Positions 17,345 to 25,449 of a stretch of DNA of 64,000 nt are shown here, in pieces. Source of the stretch: Rhodobacter calidifons. GTDB taxonomy: Bacteria; Pseudomonadota; Alphaproteobacteria; Rhodobacterales; Rhodobacteraceae. The stretch covers positions 248,001 through 312,000 of the forward strand of contig NZ_JAANHS010000003.1 of the NCBI RefSeq assembly GCF_011174775.1. The letters run 5' to 3'. Both the position numbers and the translations under genes were made by a program. The notes below the pieces were generated by a model. The model was given only the letters and a program-made list of their open reading frames with translations, did no database searches and was not told the DNA's origin. Each line of letters opens with the position of its first letter. Within the stretch, counting starts at the first letter, position 1.

Positions 17345-18664
17345 ATGGCCAAGGCAGCAAGGCGGATCACGGCCGAAGAGGCGGCGGGGCTGGTCCGGTC
17401 GGGGATGTGGCTGGACTACGGCGCGGTGCTGGGCCAGCCCGACGCCTTCGACGAGGCCCTGGCGGCGCGGCTGGGCGAGGTGACGAACCTGCGGTTCCGG
17501 TCGGTCCTCACCGCCCGCCCCCGCGCCGTGCTGGAGGCGGACCCGGAGGCGCGGCATGTCCACTGGTTCTCGACCCACTTCTCCGGCTACGACCGCCGGA
17601 AGCATGACGCCGGGATGGCGCATTACCTGCCGGTGAACCTGGGCGAGGTCCCCGACTACTACCGCCGCTTCATCGACCCGCCGGACATCGTGGTCTTCAA
17701 GACCGCGCCGATGGATGAGAGGGGCTTCTTCAACTTCGGCCCGAACACGCTGTGGATGCGGGCCCTGGTCGAACGCGGCAAGGTCGTGATCGTCGAGGAG
17801 ACGCCGACGCTACCCTATGTGATGGGCGAAGGGACCGGGGTGCATGTCTCGGAGGTGGACTACATCATCCCGGGGTATGACCGCCCGATGGCCGAACTGC
17901 CGAAGGCACCGGCGACCGAGGTCGACAAGGCCGTGGCCCGGCTGATCGCGGCGGAGGTGGAGGACGGCGCCTGCCTGCAGATCGGGATCGGGGGGATGCC
18001 GAATGCGGTCTGTTCGCTCTTGGCGGAAAGCCCGGTTTCGGATCTGGGGATCCATACCGAGATGATGACGGACGGGATCGTGGACCTCTATCGGGCGGGG
18101 CGGGTGACGGGGGCGCGGAAGCAGCTGAACCCGGGGAAGATGGTCTGCACCTTCGCCTTGGGGGCGCAGTATCTGTACGACTTCATCGACCGGAACCCGG
18201 AGGTGGAGTTCCATCCGGTCGATTACACGAACCTTCCCCACACCATCATGCGGAACGACCGGGTGGTGTCGATCAACAACACGACCCAGATCGACCTGCA
18301 AGGCCAGGCGGCGTCGGAGACGGACGGGTTCCGGCATATCTCGGGCACGGGGGGGCAGTTGCAGTTCGTGCGGGGGGCCTATGGGTCGAAGGGCGGGAAA
18401 AGCTTCATGTGCCTCGCCTCGACCTACGAGAAGAAGGGGGAGCGGCGGAGCCGGATCGTGACGGCGCTGACCCGCGGCAACGTGGTGACGACGCCCCGGA
18501 CGGACATGATGTATGTGGTCACCGAATACGGGATGGTGAACCTGAAAGGCCGGTCGATTGCCGAGCGGGCGCGGGCGCTGATCTCGATCGCACACCCGGA
18601 TTTCCGGGAGGAGCTGGAGCGGGACGCCTGGGAGCACCGGCTGATCCCGCGGGGGTTCTTCTGA
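17345..18664 (+). CDS. Acetyl-CoA hydrolase / CoA-transferase family protein
   Basis: A 439-residue class I CoA-transferase/hydrolase of the 4-hydroxybutyrate or butyryl-CoA:acetate type. The segment ADPEARHVHWFSTHFSG is near the N-terminus. The conserved glutamate expected to form the CoA thioester lies in LGIHTEMMTDGIVDL, and GGQLQFVRGAYGSKGGKS and VTEYGMVNLKGRSI follow. The enzyme would transfer CoA between acids such as acetate and butyrate. ATG at 17345 follows GGGAG. The codon preference GGG/CGG becomes extreme toward the 3' end. It stands alone, with a terminator directly behind it. Confidence 0.85.
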   Translation: MAKAARRITAEEAAGLVRSGMWLDYGAVLGQPDAFDEALAARLGEVTNLRFRSVLTARPRAVLEADPEARHVHWFSTHFSGYDRRKHDAGMAHYLPVNLGEVPDYYRRFIDPPDIVVFKTAPMDERGFFNFGPNTLWMRALVERGKVVIVEETPTLPYVMGEGTGVHVSEVDYIIPGYDRPMAELPKAPATEVDKAVARLIAAEVEDGACLQIGIGGMPNAVCSLLAESPVSDLGIHTEMMTDGIVDLYRAGRVTGARKQLNPGKMVCTFALGAQYLYDFIDRNPEVEFHPVDYTNLPHTIMRNDRVVSINNTTQIDLQGQAASETDGFRHISGTGGQLQFVRGAYGSKGGKSFMCLASTYEKKGERRSRIVTALTRGNVVTTPRTDMMYVVTEYGMVNLKGRSIAERARALISIAHPDFREELERDAWEHRLIPRGFF

Positions 18665-18666
18665 AG

Positions 18667-18689
18667 CGCGCCGCGCGTGGCGCGGTTTT
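18667..18689 (+). terminator. Rho-independent terminator of the CoA-transferase gene
   Basis: CGCGCC (18667-18672) pairs with GGCGCG (18679-18684), followed by GTTTT. It starts three bases after the stop codon, which is the expected arrangement for intrinsic termination. Confidence 0.65.
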
Positions 18690-18771
18690 GCAGGCCTTGT
18701 GAATCAATGGGTTGGCTGTGGGCGTTCAGCGTTTGTTAACGCTTTGCGGGTGGGGGCGGTTGTCATATCGA

Positions 18772-18842
18772 GCGCCTTCGGCGCGAAGACTATTTGTCTC
18801 GCCGTTTTGTGTGAAGGACACAAAACGGCTCGGAGGCCTCCG
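18772..18842. repeat. Array of three hairpins in the 18665-18927 spacer
   Basis: Three inverted repeats follow each other: GCGCC/GGCGC around TTC (18772-18784), a perfect 12-bp stem GCCGTTTTGTGT/ACACAAAACGGC with a five-base loop (18801-18829), and the perfect palindrome CGGAGGCCTCCG (18831-18842). They lie between two convergent genes. A bidirectional terminator or an intergenic repeat family is likely; no gene was supported in this spacer. Confidence 0.55.
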
Positions 18843-18927
18843 GCGGGGATGTTTGGGGAAGGGAAAGCTGTGCGCGGTGCAAGGGGCTGAGGCGGTCTCT
18901 GCCTGAATGGCACAAGCTTGGCGTGCT

Positions 18928-19803
18928 CTACCGGCTTGCCTGCCAGGCGGCCAGCACTCCTGCGGTGGCGATCAGGGCCATGCCGGTGAAGCCCAGCGCG
19001 TCGGGCAGGTGCCGGAACACCAGCCAGCCAAGCAGCGTGGCGAAGGCGATGTGCATGTAGTTGACCGGGGCCAGGGTGGAGGCCGGGGCCTCGCGGTAGG
19101 CCGAGGTCAGGAGGAGATGGCCGACCGTCGCGCAGGTGCCGTAGAGGAGGATCAGGCCGATGTCGGGCAGCGTCGGCATCGTCTCGCCCCCGATCACCAG
19201 CGTCGCGCCCACGGACAGGACCGACCCCACCAGCGCGGTGTGGAAGAGAAGCGCCATCGTCGTCTCGGTCCGGGTCAGGATGCGGGTCAGGAGGTGGTAG
19301 CCGGTGCCGAGGACGGCGTTCACAAGGCAGAGCGCGACGCCCCAGGGGTCAAGCCCGCTGCCGGGGCGGGCGATTAGGAGGACCCCGGCAAAGCCGAGCG
19401 CGGCGCTGATCCAGCCGATCAGCGGCACCCGCTCGCCAAGGATCGGCCCGGAGGCGAGCATCAGGAGGACGGGGGTGATGTAGATCAGCGCCACCGTCTC
19501 GGCCACCGGCATCACGCGGAGGGAGAGGAGCATGGTGACGGTGGCAACGGCGAGGAGAGCGCCGCGCAACAGGACAAGGCCGGTGCGGTGCGTCGCCCAG
19601 ACGGCGCTGCGATGGCGGGGCCACATGGTGACAAGGACGAGGACGAGGTTGATGAGGTAGCGGGCGGAAAGGACCATCGTCGCGGCGTAGAGCATCGACA
19701 GGTGCTTGCCCAGGGTGTCTCCCGTCGCGAAGAGGAGCGTCGCCGCCACGACCAGCGCGACGCCCTTGAGCGGAGTTCCTGTTTGCGCGACGGCTGTGTC
19801 CAA
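18928..19803 (-). CDS. EamA/DMT-family transporter
   Basis: A 291-residue ten-segment EamA protein, e.g. VALVVAATLLFATGDTLGKHL at the start and AFATLLGWLVFRHLPDALGFTGMALIATAGVL at the end. The second repeat includes NAVLGTGYHLLTR and VNYMHIAFA. The start at 19803 is a TTG, chosen because it lies nine bases after the stop of the preceding small EamA gene and gives a complete first helix; the ribosome binding site is weak. Substrate unknown. Confidence 0.8.
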   Translation of the reverse strand: MDTAVAQTGTPLKGVALVVAATLLFATGDTLGKHLSMLYAATMVLSARYLINLVLVLVTMWPRHRSAVWATHRTGLVLLRGALLAVATVTMLLSLRVMPVAETVALIYITPVLLMLASGPILGERVPLIGWISAALGFAGVLLIARPGSGLDPWGVALCLVNAVLGTGYHLLTRILTRTETTMALLFHTALVGSVLSVGATLVIGGETMPTLPDIGLILLYGTCATVGHLLLTSAYREAPASTLAPVNYMHIAFATLLGWLVFRHLPDALGFTGMALIATAGVLAAWQASR

Positions 19804-19812
19804 TTGGGGGCG

Positions 19813-20244
19813 TCAGACTTTTACAGCCACGAGGACGGCACCTGCCGCGATCAGGACGACCCCGGCCCAGTTCACCGCTGACAGCCTTTCACCCAGGAAG
19901 ATCGCGGCGAAGATGGCGACGAGGACGACACTGAGCTTGTCGATCGGGGCCACGCGCGAGGCGTCGCCCAGTTTCAGCGCGCGGAAGTAGCAGAGCCAGG
20001 ACGCCCCGGTGGCGAGGCCCGACAGCACGATGGCGCCGAGCGTGGTCCAGGACACGCGGGCCGGGTTCTGCCACTGGCCCGTCGCGGCGACGATCAGCGC
20101 GAGGACAGCGAGGACGACGCAGGTGCGCAGAAGCGTGACAACATAGTCCGAGGGCAGGCCGCTGACGCCGATCTTGACGAAGATCGCGGTCAGCGCGGCG
20201 AAGGTGGCGGAGAGGACGGCCCAGAATTGCCAGGTGGTGGTCAT
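19813..20244 (-). CDS. Single-repeat (half-size) EamA membrane protein
   Basis: At 143 residues this protein has one EamA repeat with about five hydrophobic segments: FWAVLSATFAALTAIFVKIG, TLLRTCVVLAVLALIVAA, WTTLGAIVLSGLATGASWLCY, VVLVAIFAAIFLG, VVLIAAGAVLVAV. The motif YFRALKLGDASRVAPIDKLS is typical of the repeat. The ATG at 20244 has AGGAGA upstream and the reading frame ends cleanly, so this is a complete small gene rather than a truncated one. Half-size members are thought to work as dimers. It is nine bases upstream of a full-length EamA gene, with which it is probably co-transcribed. Confidence 0.8.
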   Translation of the reverse strand: MTTTWQFWAVLSATFAALTAIFVKIGVSGLPSDYVVTLLRTCVVLAVLALIVAATGQWQNPARVSWTTLGAIVLSGLATGASWLCYFRALKLGDASRVAPIDKLSVVLVAIFAAIFLGERLSAVNWAGVVLIAAGAVLVAVKV

Positions 20245-20323
20245 TGTCGCGTCTCCTGTCCCGATGCGGCCAGCCTAGGCCATTGCGCGCGGCGGGCCAA
20301 GGCGGCGCGACGGAAACGAGAGC

Positions 20324-20350
20324 GGCCCGCGGGGGAAGATCCCGCGGGCC
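20324..20350 (-). terminator. Strong hairpin terminator of glnK-amtB
   Basis: GGCCCGCGGG (20324-20333) and CCCGCGGGCC (20341-20350) form a perfect 10-bp stem with a seven-base loop, 55 bp after the amtB stop on the minus strand. Confidence 0.7.
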
Positions 20351-20404
20351 GTCCTGGTTCGGTGGCGGACAGGGAGGGAGGAGTGTCCGCCGCCGGGTCG
20401 TGCC

Positions 20405-21772
20405 TTACGAGTGGTAGGCCTGCTCGCCGTGGCTGGTGAGGTCCAGACCCTGGCGCTCGGTGTCGCTGTCCACCCGCAGGCCCATGGTCATGTCCACCAG
20501 CTTGAAGGCGAGGAACGCGACCACGGCGGACCAGACGATGGTGATCAGCACGCCCTCGATCTGGACCCAGAGCTGCGCGCCGATGGCGAAGTCGTCGCCG
20601 CCGGTGCCGCCGAAGGTCGAGGCGGTCAGCACGCCGGTCAGGACCGCGCCGACGATGCCGGCCACGCCGTGGATGCCGAAGACGTCCAGGCTGTCGTCGT
20701 ACTTCATCTTCAGCTTGACCACGGTGACGAAGAAGTAGCTGGCCAGCGTCGCAAGCACGCCCAGAAGGATCGCCCCCATCGGGCCGATGGTGCCGCAGGC
20801 CGGGGTCACGGCGACAAGGCCGGTGATGATCCCCGAGGCCGCGCCCAGCATGGACGCCTTGCCGCGCTGCACACTCTCGATCGCGCACCAGGCCAGCGTC
20901 GCGGCGGCGGTGCAGATGAAGGTGTTGATCATCGCCAGCGCCGCGCCGCCGTTGGCTTCAAGGTTCGAGCCGACGTTGAAGCCGAACCAGCCGACCCAGA
21001 GCATCGAGGCGCCGATCATGGTCATGACCATGGAATGCGGGGCCATGTTGTCCTTGCCGTAGCCCACGCGCGGGCCGATCACGATGGCGCCGACCAGCGC
21101 CGCGATCCCGGCGTTGATGTGGACCACGGTGCCGCCGGCAAAGTCGATGGCGCCCTTGCCATAGAGATAGCCCGCCCCGTCCCAGACCATATGGGCGATC
21201 GGGAAGTAGGAGAAGGTGCCCCAGAGGACCGAGAAGACCAGGATCGAGCCGAACTTCACCCGTTCCGCAAAGGCGCCGATGATCAGCGCGGGCGTGATCG
21301 CGGCGAAGGTCATCTGGAAGGCGATGAACAGGTATTCCGGGATGACGTAGCCGTCCGAGAAGGTCGCCGCCATGCTGTCGGCGGTGACGCCCGACAGGAA
21401 CAGCTTGCCCGTGCCGCCCCACCAGGGCGAGGTCGAGCCGCCGAAGGCGAAGGAATAGCCGTAGACGACCCAGACGATCATCATGACGCAGGCGATGGCG
21501 GTCGTCTGCATCAGGATCGACAGCATGTTCTTCGACCGCACCAGCCCGCCGTAGAACAGCGCCAGGCCCGGCAGGGTCATGAACAGGACGAGGACGGTCG
21601 AGATCATCATCCAGCTGACGTCGCCCTTGTCCATCACGGGGACGACCTCGGCGGCCGCTTCTGCGGCGGCTTCGGTCGCCTCGGCGGCGGCTTCCTGCGC
21701 CCGGGCGGGCAGGCTGGCGAAGAGCGCAGCGGACAGCGCGCCCAGGCCAGCGAGTTTCGATTGCATCTTCAT
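20405..21772 (-). CDS. amtB: Ammonium transporter
   Basis: A 455-residue Amt protein that conducts ammonium/ammonia across the inner membrane under nitrogen limitation. It has a signal peptide (LAGLGALSAALFASLPARA), an Ala/Glu-rich linker, then eleven helices. Marks include TLPGLALFYGGLVRSKN, WDGAGYLYGKGAIDFAGGTVVH with the periplasmic substrate region, GASMLWVGWFGFNVGS, and the conserved histidines in VVHINAG and DVFGIHGVAG. The ATG at 21772 gives the signal peptide. It sits 29 bp behind glnK on the same strand, the classical pair in which GlnK blocks the AmtB pore when nitrogen is plentiful. Confidence 0.96.
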   Translation of the reverse strand: MKMQSKLAGLGALSAALFASLPARAQEAAAEATEAAAEAAAEVVPVMDKGDVSWMMISTVLVLFMTLPGLALFYGGLVRSKNMLSILMQTTAIACVMMIVWVVYGYSFAFGGSTSPWWGGTGKLFLSGVTADSMAATFSDGYVIPEYLFIAFQMTFAAITPALIIGAFAERVKFGSILVFSVLWGTFSYFPIAHMVWDGAGYLYGKGAIDFAGGTVVHINAGIAALVGAIVIGPRVGYGKDNMAPHSMVMTMIGASMLWVGWFGFNVGSNLEANGGAALAMINTFICTAAATLAWCAIESVQRGKASMLGAASGIITGLVAVTPACGTIGPMGAILLGVLATLASYFFVTVVKLKMKYDDSLDVFGIHGVAGIVGAVLTGVLTASTFGGTGGDDFAIGAQLWVQIEGVLITIVWSAVVAFLAFKLVDMTMGLRVDSDTERQGLDLTSHGEQAYHS

Positions 21773-21801
21773 GTCAGGTGTTTCCCCTTTTCCCCCGCCG
21801 A

Positions 21802-22140
21802 TCACAGCGCGTCGTCATCGGTTTCGCCGGTGCGCACCCGCACAGCATGTTCAACGTCCAGGACGAAGATCTTTCCGTCGCCGATCTTGTCCGTCCTGGC
21901 GGTCTTCTGGATCGTCGCCACGACCTGATCGGACAGCGCATCGGAGACGACGATCTCCAGCCGGACCTTCGGCACGAAGTTCACGGCATATTCCGCGCCG
22001 CGGTAGATTTCGGTGTGCCCCGACTGGCTGCCGAACCCCTTGATCTCGGTCACCATCATGCCGCGCACGCCGATGGCGGTCAGCGCCTCGCGCACCTCCT
22101 CGAGCTTGAACGGCTTGATTGCTGCAATGATGAGCTTCAC
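21802..22140 (-). CDS. glnK: Nitrogen regulatory protein P-II (GlnK)
   Basis: A 112-residue PII signal protein, exactly the family length when the GTG at 22140 is used (KLIIAAIKPFKLEEVREAL opening, ribosome binding site GAGGGG). The T-loop IKGFGSQSGHTEIYRGAEY contains Tyr51, the uridylylation site, and the C-terminal region has KIGDGKIFVLDVEHAVRVRTGE. It senses 2-oxoglutarate, ATP/ADP and glutamine status and binds AmtB, encoded directly downstream. PII paralogues GlnB and GlnK are hard to separate by sequence; linkage to amtB supports GlnK. Confidence 0.95.
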   Translation of the reverse strand: MKLIIAAIKPFKLEEVREALTAIGVRGMMVTEIKGFGSQSGHTEIYRGAEYAVNFVPKVRLEIVVSDALSDQVVATIQKTARTDKIGDGKIFVLDVEHAVRVRTGETDDDAL

Positions 22141-22261
22141 GTGTTTCCCCTCTGTCTTTGGCAGGCACCCAGAGGTGGGCCCTTCGCCAGTCATGAGGCA
22201 GGCGAAGGCTGCGCATGCACAAGAAACGGTGGCCCTTCAGCGCCGCAGATCCGGGGATTGG

Positions 22262-22307
22262 TGCACATTTTTTGCACTTATTTCGACAATCGCCTGATTT
22301 TTAGGCG
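22262..22307. promoter_or_regulatory. Repeats in the glnK/PBP divergent promoter region
   Basis: TGCAC occurs twice with an 11-bp period (22262-22266 and 22273-22277) in an AT-rich stretch, followed by a CGCCT/AGGCG inverted repeat (22291-22307). TGCAC resembles an NtrC half-site, but the arrangement is direct rather than inverted. The glnK start lies about 120 bp away on the minus strand and the PBP start about 110 bp away on the plus strand. Confidence 0.3.
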
Positions 22308-22418
22308 CCTATCGAATGCGAATCGTGGCCTGCCCGACTTCGCTTTCCGGCAAATCCGGGATAATGTGCCCGCCAAACGGGCGGGAACGGCCCAGGCTGA
22401 CGATTGGCAAGGGCAGGC

Positions 22419-24725
22419 ATGGCAACTGGAAACCGGGGGCGCGGCCCCCTTGTGGCGGACAAGAGATACCCTTCGGCGCGCGCGGGCGCCTCTGCCGGTG
22501 CGGCGACCGGCGGACCACGAAAGCCTGCCCCGCCGAAAAGTCCGAAGGCGCCGCGCGGGCGGACGCGCCGCGGCCGGCCGGCGCGGCAGCACGGGCTGAT
22601 CATGGGCCTGTTCCTGGCGCTCTGGCGGGTGCTCTGGGGCCTTGTGTGGCGGACCACAGCCATCGGCCTTCTGGTCTACGGCGGGATCGTCGGCTACTTC
22701 TACGCCCAGTTGCCCGAGGTCGATGCCCTGATCGACGGCCGCGCCCGGGGTTCGGTGACCATGCTGGACCGCAACGGCGAGGTCTTTGCCTGGCGCGGCG
22801 AAACCTTCGGCATGGTGACGGCGGACAGCGTGGCGAAGGTCCTGCACGACGCCATCGTCGCGACCGAGGACAAGCGGTTCTACTGGCATCTCGGCATCTC
22901 GCCCCGCGGCATCGCCAGCGCGATCCGGATCAACCTGTCCGAAGGCCGCGGCGCCTTCGAGGGCAACGGGGGTTCGACCATCACCCAGCAGACCGCCAAG
23001 CTGCTGTGCCTGGGCGTGAAATGGGACCCGGCAGTCTGGAAGTCGGAAGCCGACTACGAGAAGGACTGCCGCAAGGGGGGCATCTGGCGCAAGCTGAAGG
23101 AAGTCCCCTTCGCCATGGCGATGGAGGCGAAATATACCAAGGAAGAGATCCTGACCATCTACATCAACCGCGCCTATCTGGGCGCGGGGGCGCGCGGCTT
23201 CGAGGCGGCGGCGCAGCGCTATTTCGGCAAGTCGGCGAAAGAGGTGAACGCGGCCGAGGCGGCGATGCTGGCGGGGCTGCTGAAGGCGCCGTCCACCTTC
23301 GCGCCGACGGCAAGCCTGGAACGCGCCCGGAGCCGGGCCGCGGTGGTCATCGGGCTGATGGAGGAGCAGGGCTATCTGACCAAGGCCCAGGCCGACGAGG
23401 CACGGGCCAATCCCGCGGTCCTGTCCAAGGCGGCCAGGCAGCGCGCCGGCGGCTATTTCGCCGACTGGGTGATGGAGACCACGCCCGACTACCTGGCGCG
23501 CGACACGACCGAGGATGTCATCATCGAGACGACGCTGGACCCCGACATCCAGCGCAAGGCGGAAGAGGCGCTGAAATGGGTCTTTGATACCAAGGTCAAG
23601 GCCGGGTCCGAGGCGCAGGCGGCCATCGTGGTGATGAGCGCGGACGGCGCGGTGCGTGCCATGGTCGGCGGGCGCAACGTGCCGAACGCGGGCGATTTCA
23701 ACCGCGCGACCCAGGCGCTGCGGCAGACCGGATCGACCTTCAAGCCCTTCGTCTATGCCGTGGCGATGGATCTGGGCTACAGCCCGATGGACCTGGTCGA
23801 GGACAGCCCGATGTGCATCTACACGCCCGGGTCGGGCGACTGGTGTCCGCAGAATTACGACCGCAAGTTCAAGGGCACCATCACGCTGACCCAGGCCCTG
23901 GCCGAAAGCCGCAACATCCCGGCGGTGCGGGTCTCCGAGGCGGTGGGCCGCGACCTGGTCAAGCGGGTGGCGACCGATTTCGGCCTGGCGCAGAATTTCG
24001 CCAACGGCCCCGCCCTGGCGCTGGGGGTGTCGGAATCGACGCTGATCGACATGACCGGCGCCTTCGCGGGCATCCTGAACGGCGGCTCGGCGGTTTCGCC
24101 CTACGGCTTGCAGGCGCTGAAGCTGAAGGGGATGGACGAGCCCCTGTTCGGCGCGGGCGGCGGCATCGGCGAGCGGGTGATCAGCGAGAAGGCGGCGCAT
24201 GCGCTGACCTACATGATGACCGAGGTGCTGAACGGCGGCACCGGCACCCGCGCGCGGCTGAAGGACCGCGAGGCCGCCGGCAAGACCGGCACCACGCAAA
24301 GCGCGCGCGACGCCTGGTTCGTGGGCTTCACCGCGGATTACGTCGTGGGGGTCTGGATGGGCTATGACGACAACCGGCCGCTGACCGGCGTCACCGGCGG
24401 CGGCCTGCCGGCCGAGATCTGGCACGAGGTCATGGTGCGGATCAACGAAGGCGTGCCGCCGAAGCCGCTGATCAAGGAGATCCCGGACAGCACCTTCGCG
24501 CCGATCGGCGAAGGCGCTGGCGAAGGCGCGATCAGCGCCGAGGACGTGCCCTATTTCGACGACCCCGACGCCCCGGTCTTCAACGGCCAGTTCTACGAGG
24601 ACCCGGTGACCGGCGAAAGCGTGCCGATCTACGAGGGCGTCCCGCCCCTTGGCGCGGTGATGGAGGGCCCGGTCCGCGATGACGACCTGGCCAGCCGGAT
24701 CGAAGCCCTGCTGAACGGCAACTGA
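22419..24725 (+). CDS. Class A penicillin-binding protein (PBP1A family)
   Basis: A bifunctional peptidoglycan synthase of 768 residues. A basic, Pro-rich cytoplasmic tail (about 60 residues) and one membrane anchor (IMGLFLALWRVLWGL to VYGGIVGYFYAQL) precede the GT51 glycosyltransferase domain with ATEDKRFYWHLGI, GGSTITQQTAK and KYTKEEILTIYINRAYLG. The transpeptidase domain has the SxxK serine in TGSTFKPFVYA, SRN in ALAESRNIPAVRV, and KTGTT. An insertion EADYEKDCRKGGIWRK sits inside the GT domain. It ends with an acidic tail. The ATG at 22419 follows AAGGG; a TTG at 22404 is less likely. Confidence 0.93.
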   Translation: MATGNRGRGPLVADKRYPSARAGASAGAATGGPRKPAPPKSPKAPRGRTRRGRPARQHGLIMGLFLALWRVLWGLVWRTTAIGLLVYGGIVGYFYAQLPEVDALIDGRARGSVTMLDRNGEVFAWRGETFGMVTADSVAKVLHDAIVATEDKRFYWHLGISPRGIASAIRINLSEGRGAFEGNGGSTITQQTAKLLCLGVKWDPAVWKSEADYEKDCRKGGIWRKLKEVPFAMAMEAKYTKEEILTIYINRAYLGAGARGFEAAAQRYFGKSAKEVNAAEAAMLAGLLKAPSTFAPTASLERARSRAAVVIGLMEEQGYLTKAQADEARANPAVLSKAARQRAGGYFADWVMETTPDYLARDTTEDVIIETTLDPDIQRKAEEALKWVFDTKVKAGSEAQAAIVVMSADGAVRAMVGGRNVPNAGDFNRATQALRQTGSTFKPFVYAVAMDLGYSPMDLVEDSPMCIYTPGSGDWCPQNYDRKFKGTITLTQALAESRNIPAVRVSEAVGRDLVKRVATDFGLAQNFANGPALALGVSESTLIDMTGAFAGILNGGSAVSPYGLQALKLKGMDEPLFGAGGGIGERVISEKAAHALTYMMTEVLNGGTGTRARLKDREAAGKTGTTQSARDAWFVGFTADYVVGVWMGYDDNRPLTGVTGGGLPAEIWHEVMVRINEGVPPKPLIKEIPDSTFAPIGEGAGEGAISAEDVPYFDDPDAPVFNGQFYEDPVTGESVPIYEGVPPLGAVMEGPVRDDDLASRIEALLNGN

Positions 24726-24840
24726 GGCGCGACGGCCGGCCTTGGGACGCGCTGGCAGAGGGCCGGGTCACGCCTTGCGGGCGCAGGGCCCGCAATGAGA
24801 AGACGAAGTCGCACGCGGAGCGGCGGGGCTGAGCGCCGGG

Positions 24841-25449
24841 TCAGAGCGTCTGGAGGTCCGCGATCAGCCGGTCGAGATCGCCCTTGCGCTGGTCCAGCAG
24901 CGCGCCCATTTCGGTGCGCTCGGAGGAGAGCATGTTCACGCCCTCGATGATGATGTTGAAGAACAGGCTCTTGCCGGCCTTGTCCGAGACATGCCAGCGG
25001 ACCTCGAAGGGGGCCTGACCCTTCAGGCGGGCCGTCGAGACGACCTCGAAATAGCTTTTCACCGCGCGGGCGCCGGCCACCTCGATCCGTCCGCCCTGGA
25101 ACTCGCGGAACCGGCGGCCGTATTTGCGACTGATATAGCCCTGGAAGGCGCTGGTATAGGCCGCCATCTGCGCCTTGGAGGCCGAACGCGCCGCCGTCCC
25201 CAGAACCGACCGCGCGATGGTGGGCACATCGGCATAGCTGGCGAAGAGCTTCTCGAAATCCTTCAGCATCGCGCTTTCGGACTTGCCGGAATTGATGATC
25301 CTGTTGACGTCGTCGACCGTCCTGACAACCAGATCCTTGGCCGCTTCGGCCGTGAGGGCCAGGGCCGGTCCGGGCAGCGCGGCAAGCGCCGCTGCGGCCG
25401 CAAGGCCGGCCGCGAAGGCCCGGCGCGAGAGGGGGATGTCAGTCTGCAT
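24841..25449 (-). CDS. mlaC: MlaC/Ttg2D-family phospholipid-binding periplasmic protein
   Basis: Carries phospholipids across the periplasm between the MlaA complex and the inner-membrane MlaFEDB transporter. The 202-residue protein begins with an RR-containing signal peptide (LSRRAFAAGLAAAAALAALPGPALA), possibly Tat-dependent. Family segments are FEKLFASYADVPTIARSVLG, YTSAFQGYISRKYGRRF and FNIIIEGVNMLSSERTEMGALL. The ATG at 25449 overlaps the mlaA stop by 11 bp, so the two are translationally coupled. The inner-membrane Mla genes are not in this window. Confidence 0.9.
   Translation of the reverse strand: MQTDIPLSRRAFAAGLAAAAALAALPGPALALTAEAAKDLVVRTVDDVNRIINSGKSESAMLKDFEKLFASYADVPTIARSVLGTAARSASKAQMAAYTSAFQGYISRKYGRRFREFQGGRIEVAGARAVKSYFEVVSTARLKGQAPFEVRWHVSDKAGKSLFFNIIIEGVNMLSSERTEMGALLDQRKGDLDRLIADLQTL

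Noticed and set aside
14540-17623. A 1,027-codon open frame on the minus strand spanning several plus-strand genes
   Set aside because: It runs antisense to sseA, the aminotransferase and the Hint gene and has the Arg/Gly/Gln/His-rich composition typical of high-GC antisense frames. No domain recognised.
18704-18913. A 69-codon minus-strand frame in the hairpin-rich spacer
   Set aside because: It reads straight through the inverted repeats and has no ribosome binding site or domain; more likely repeat sequence than a gene.
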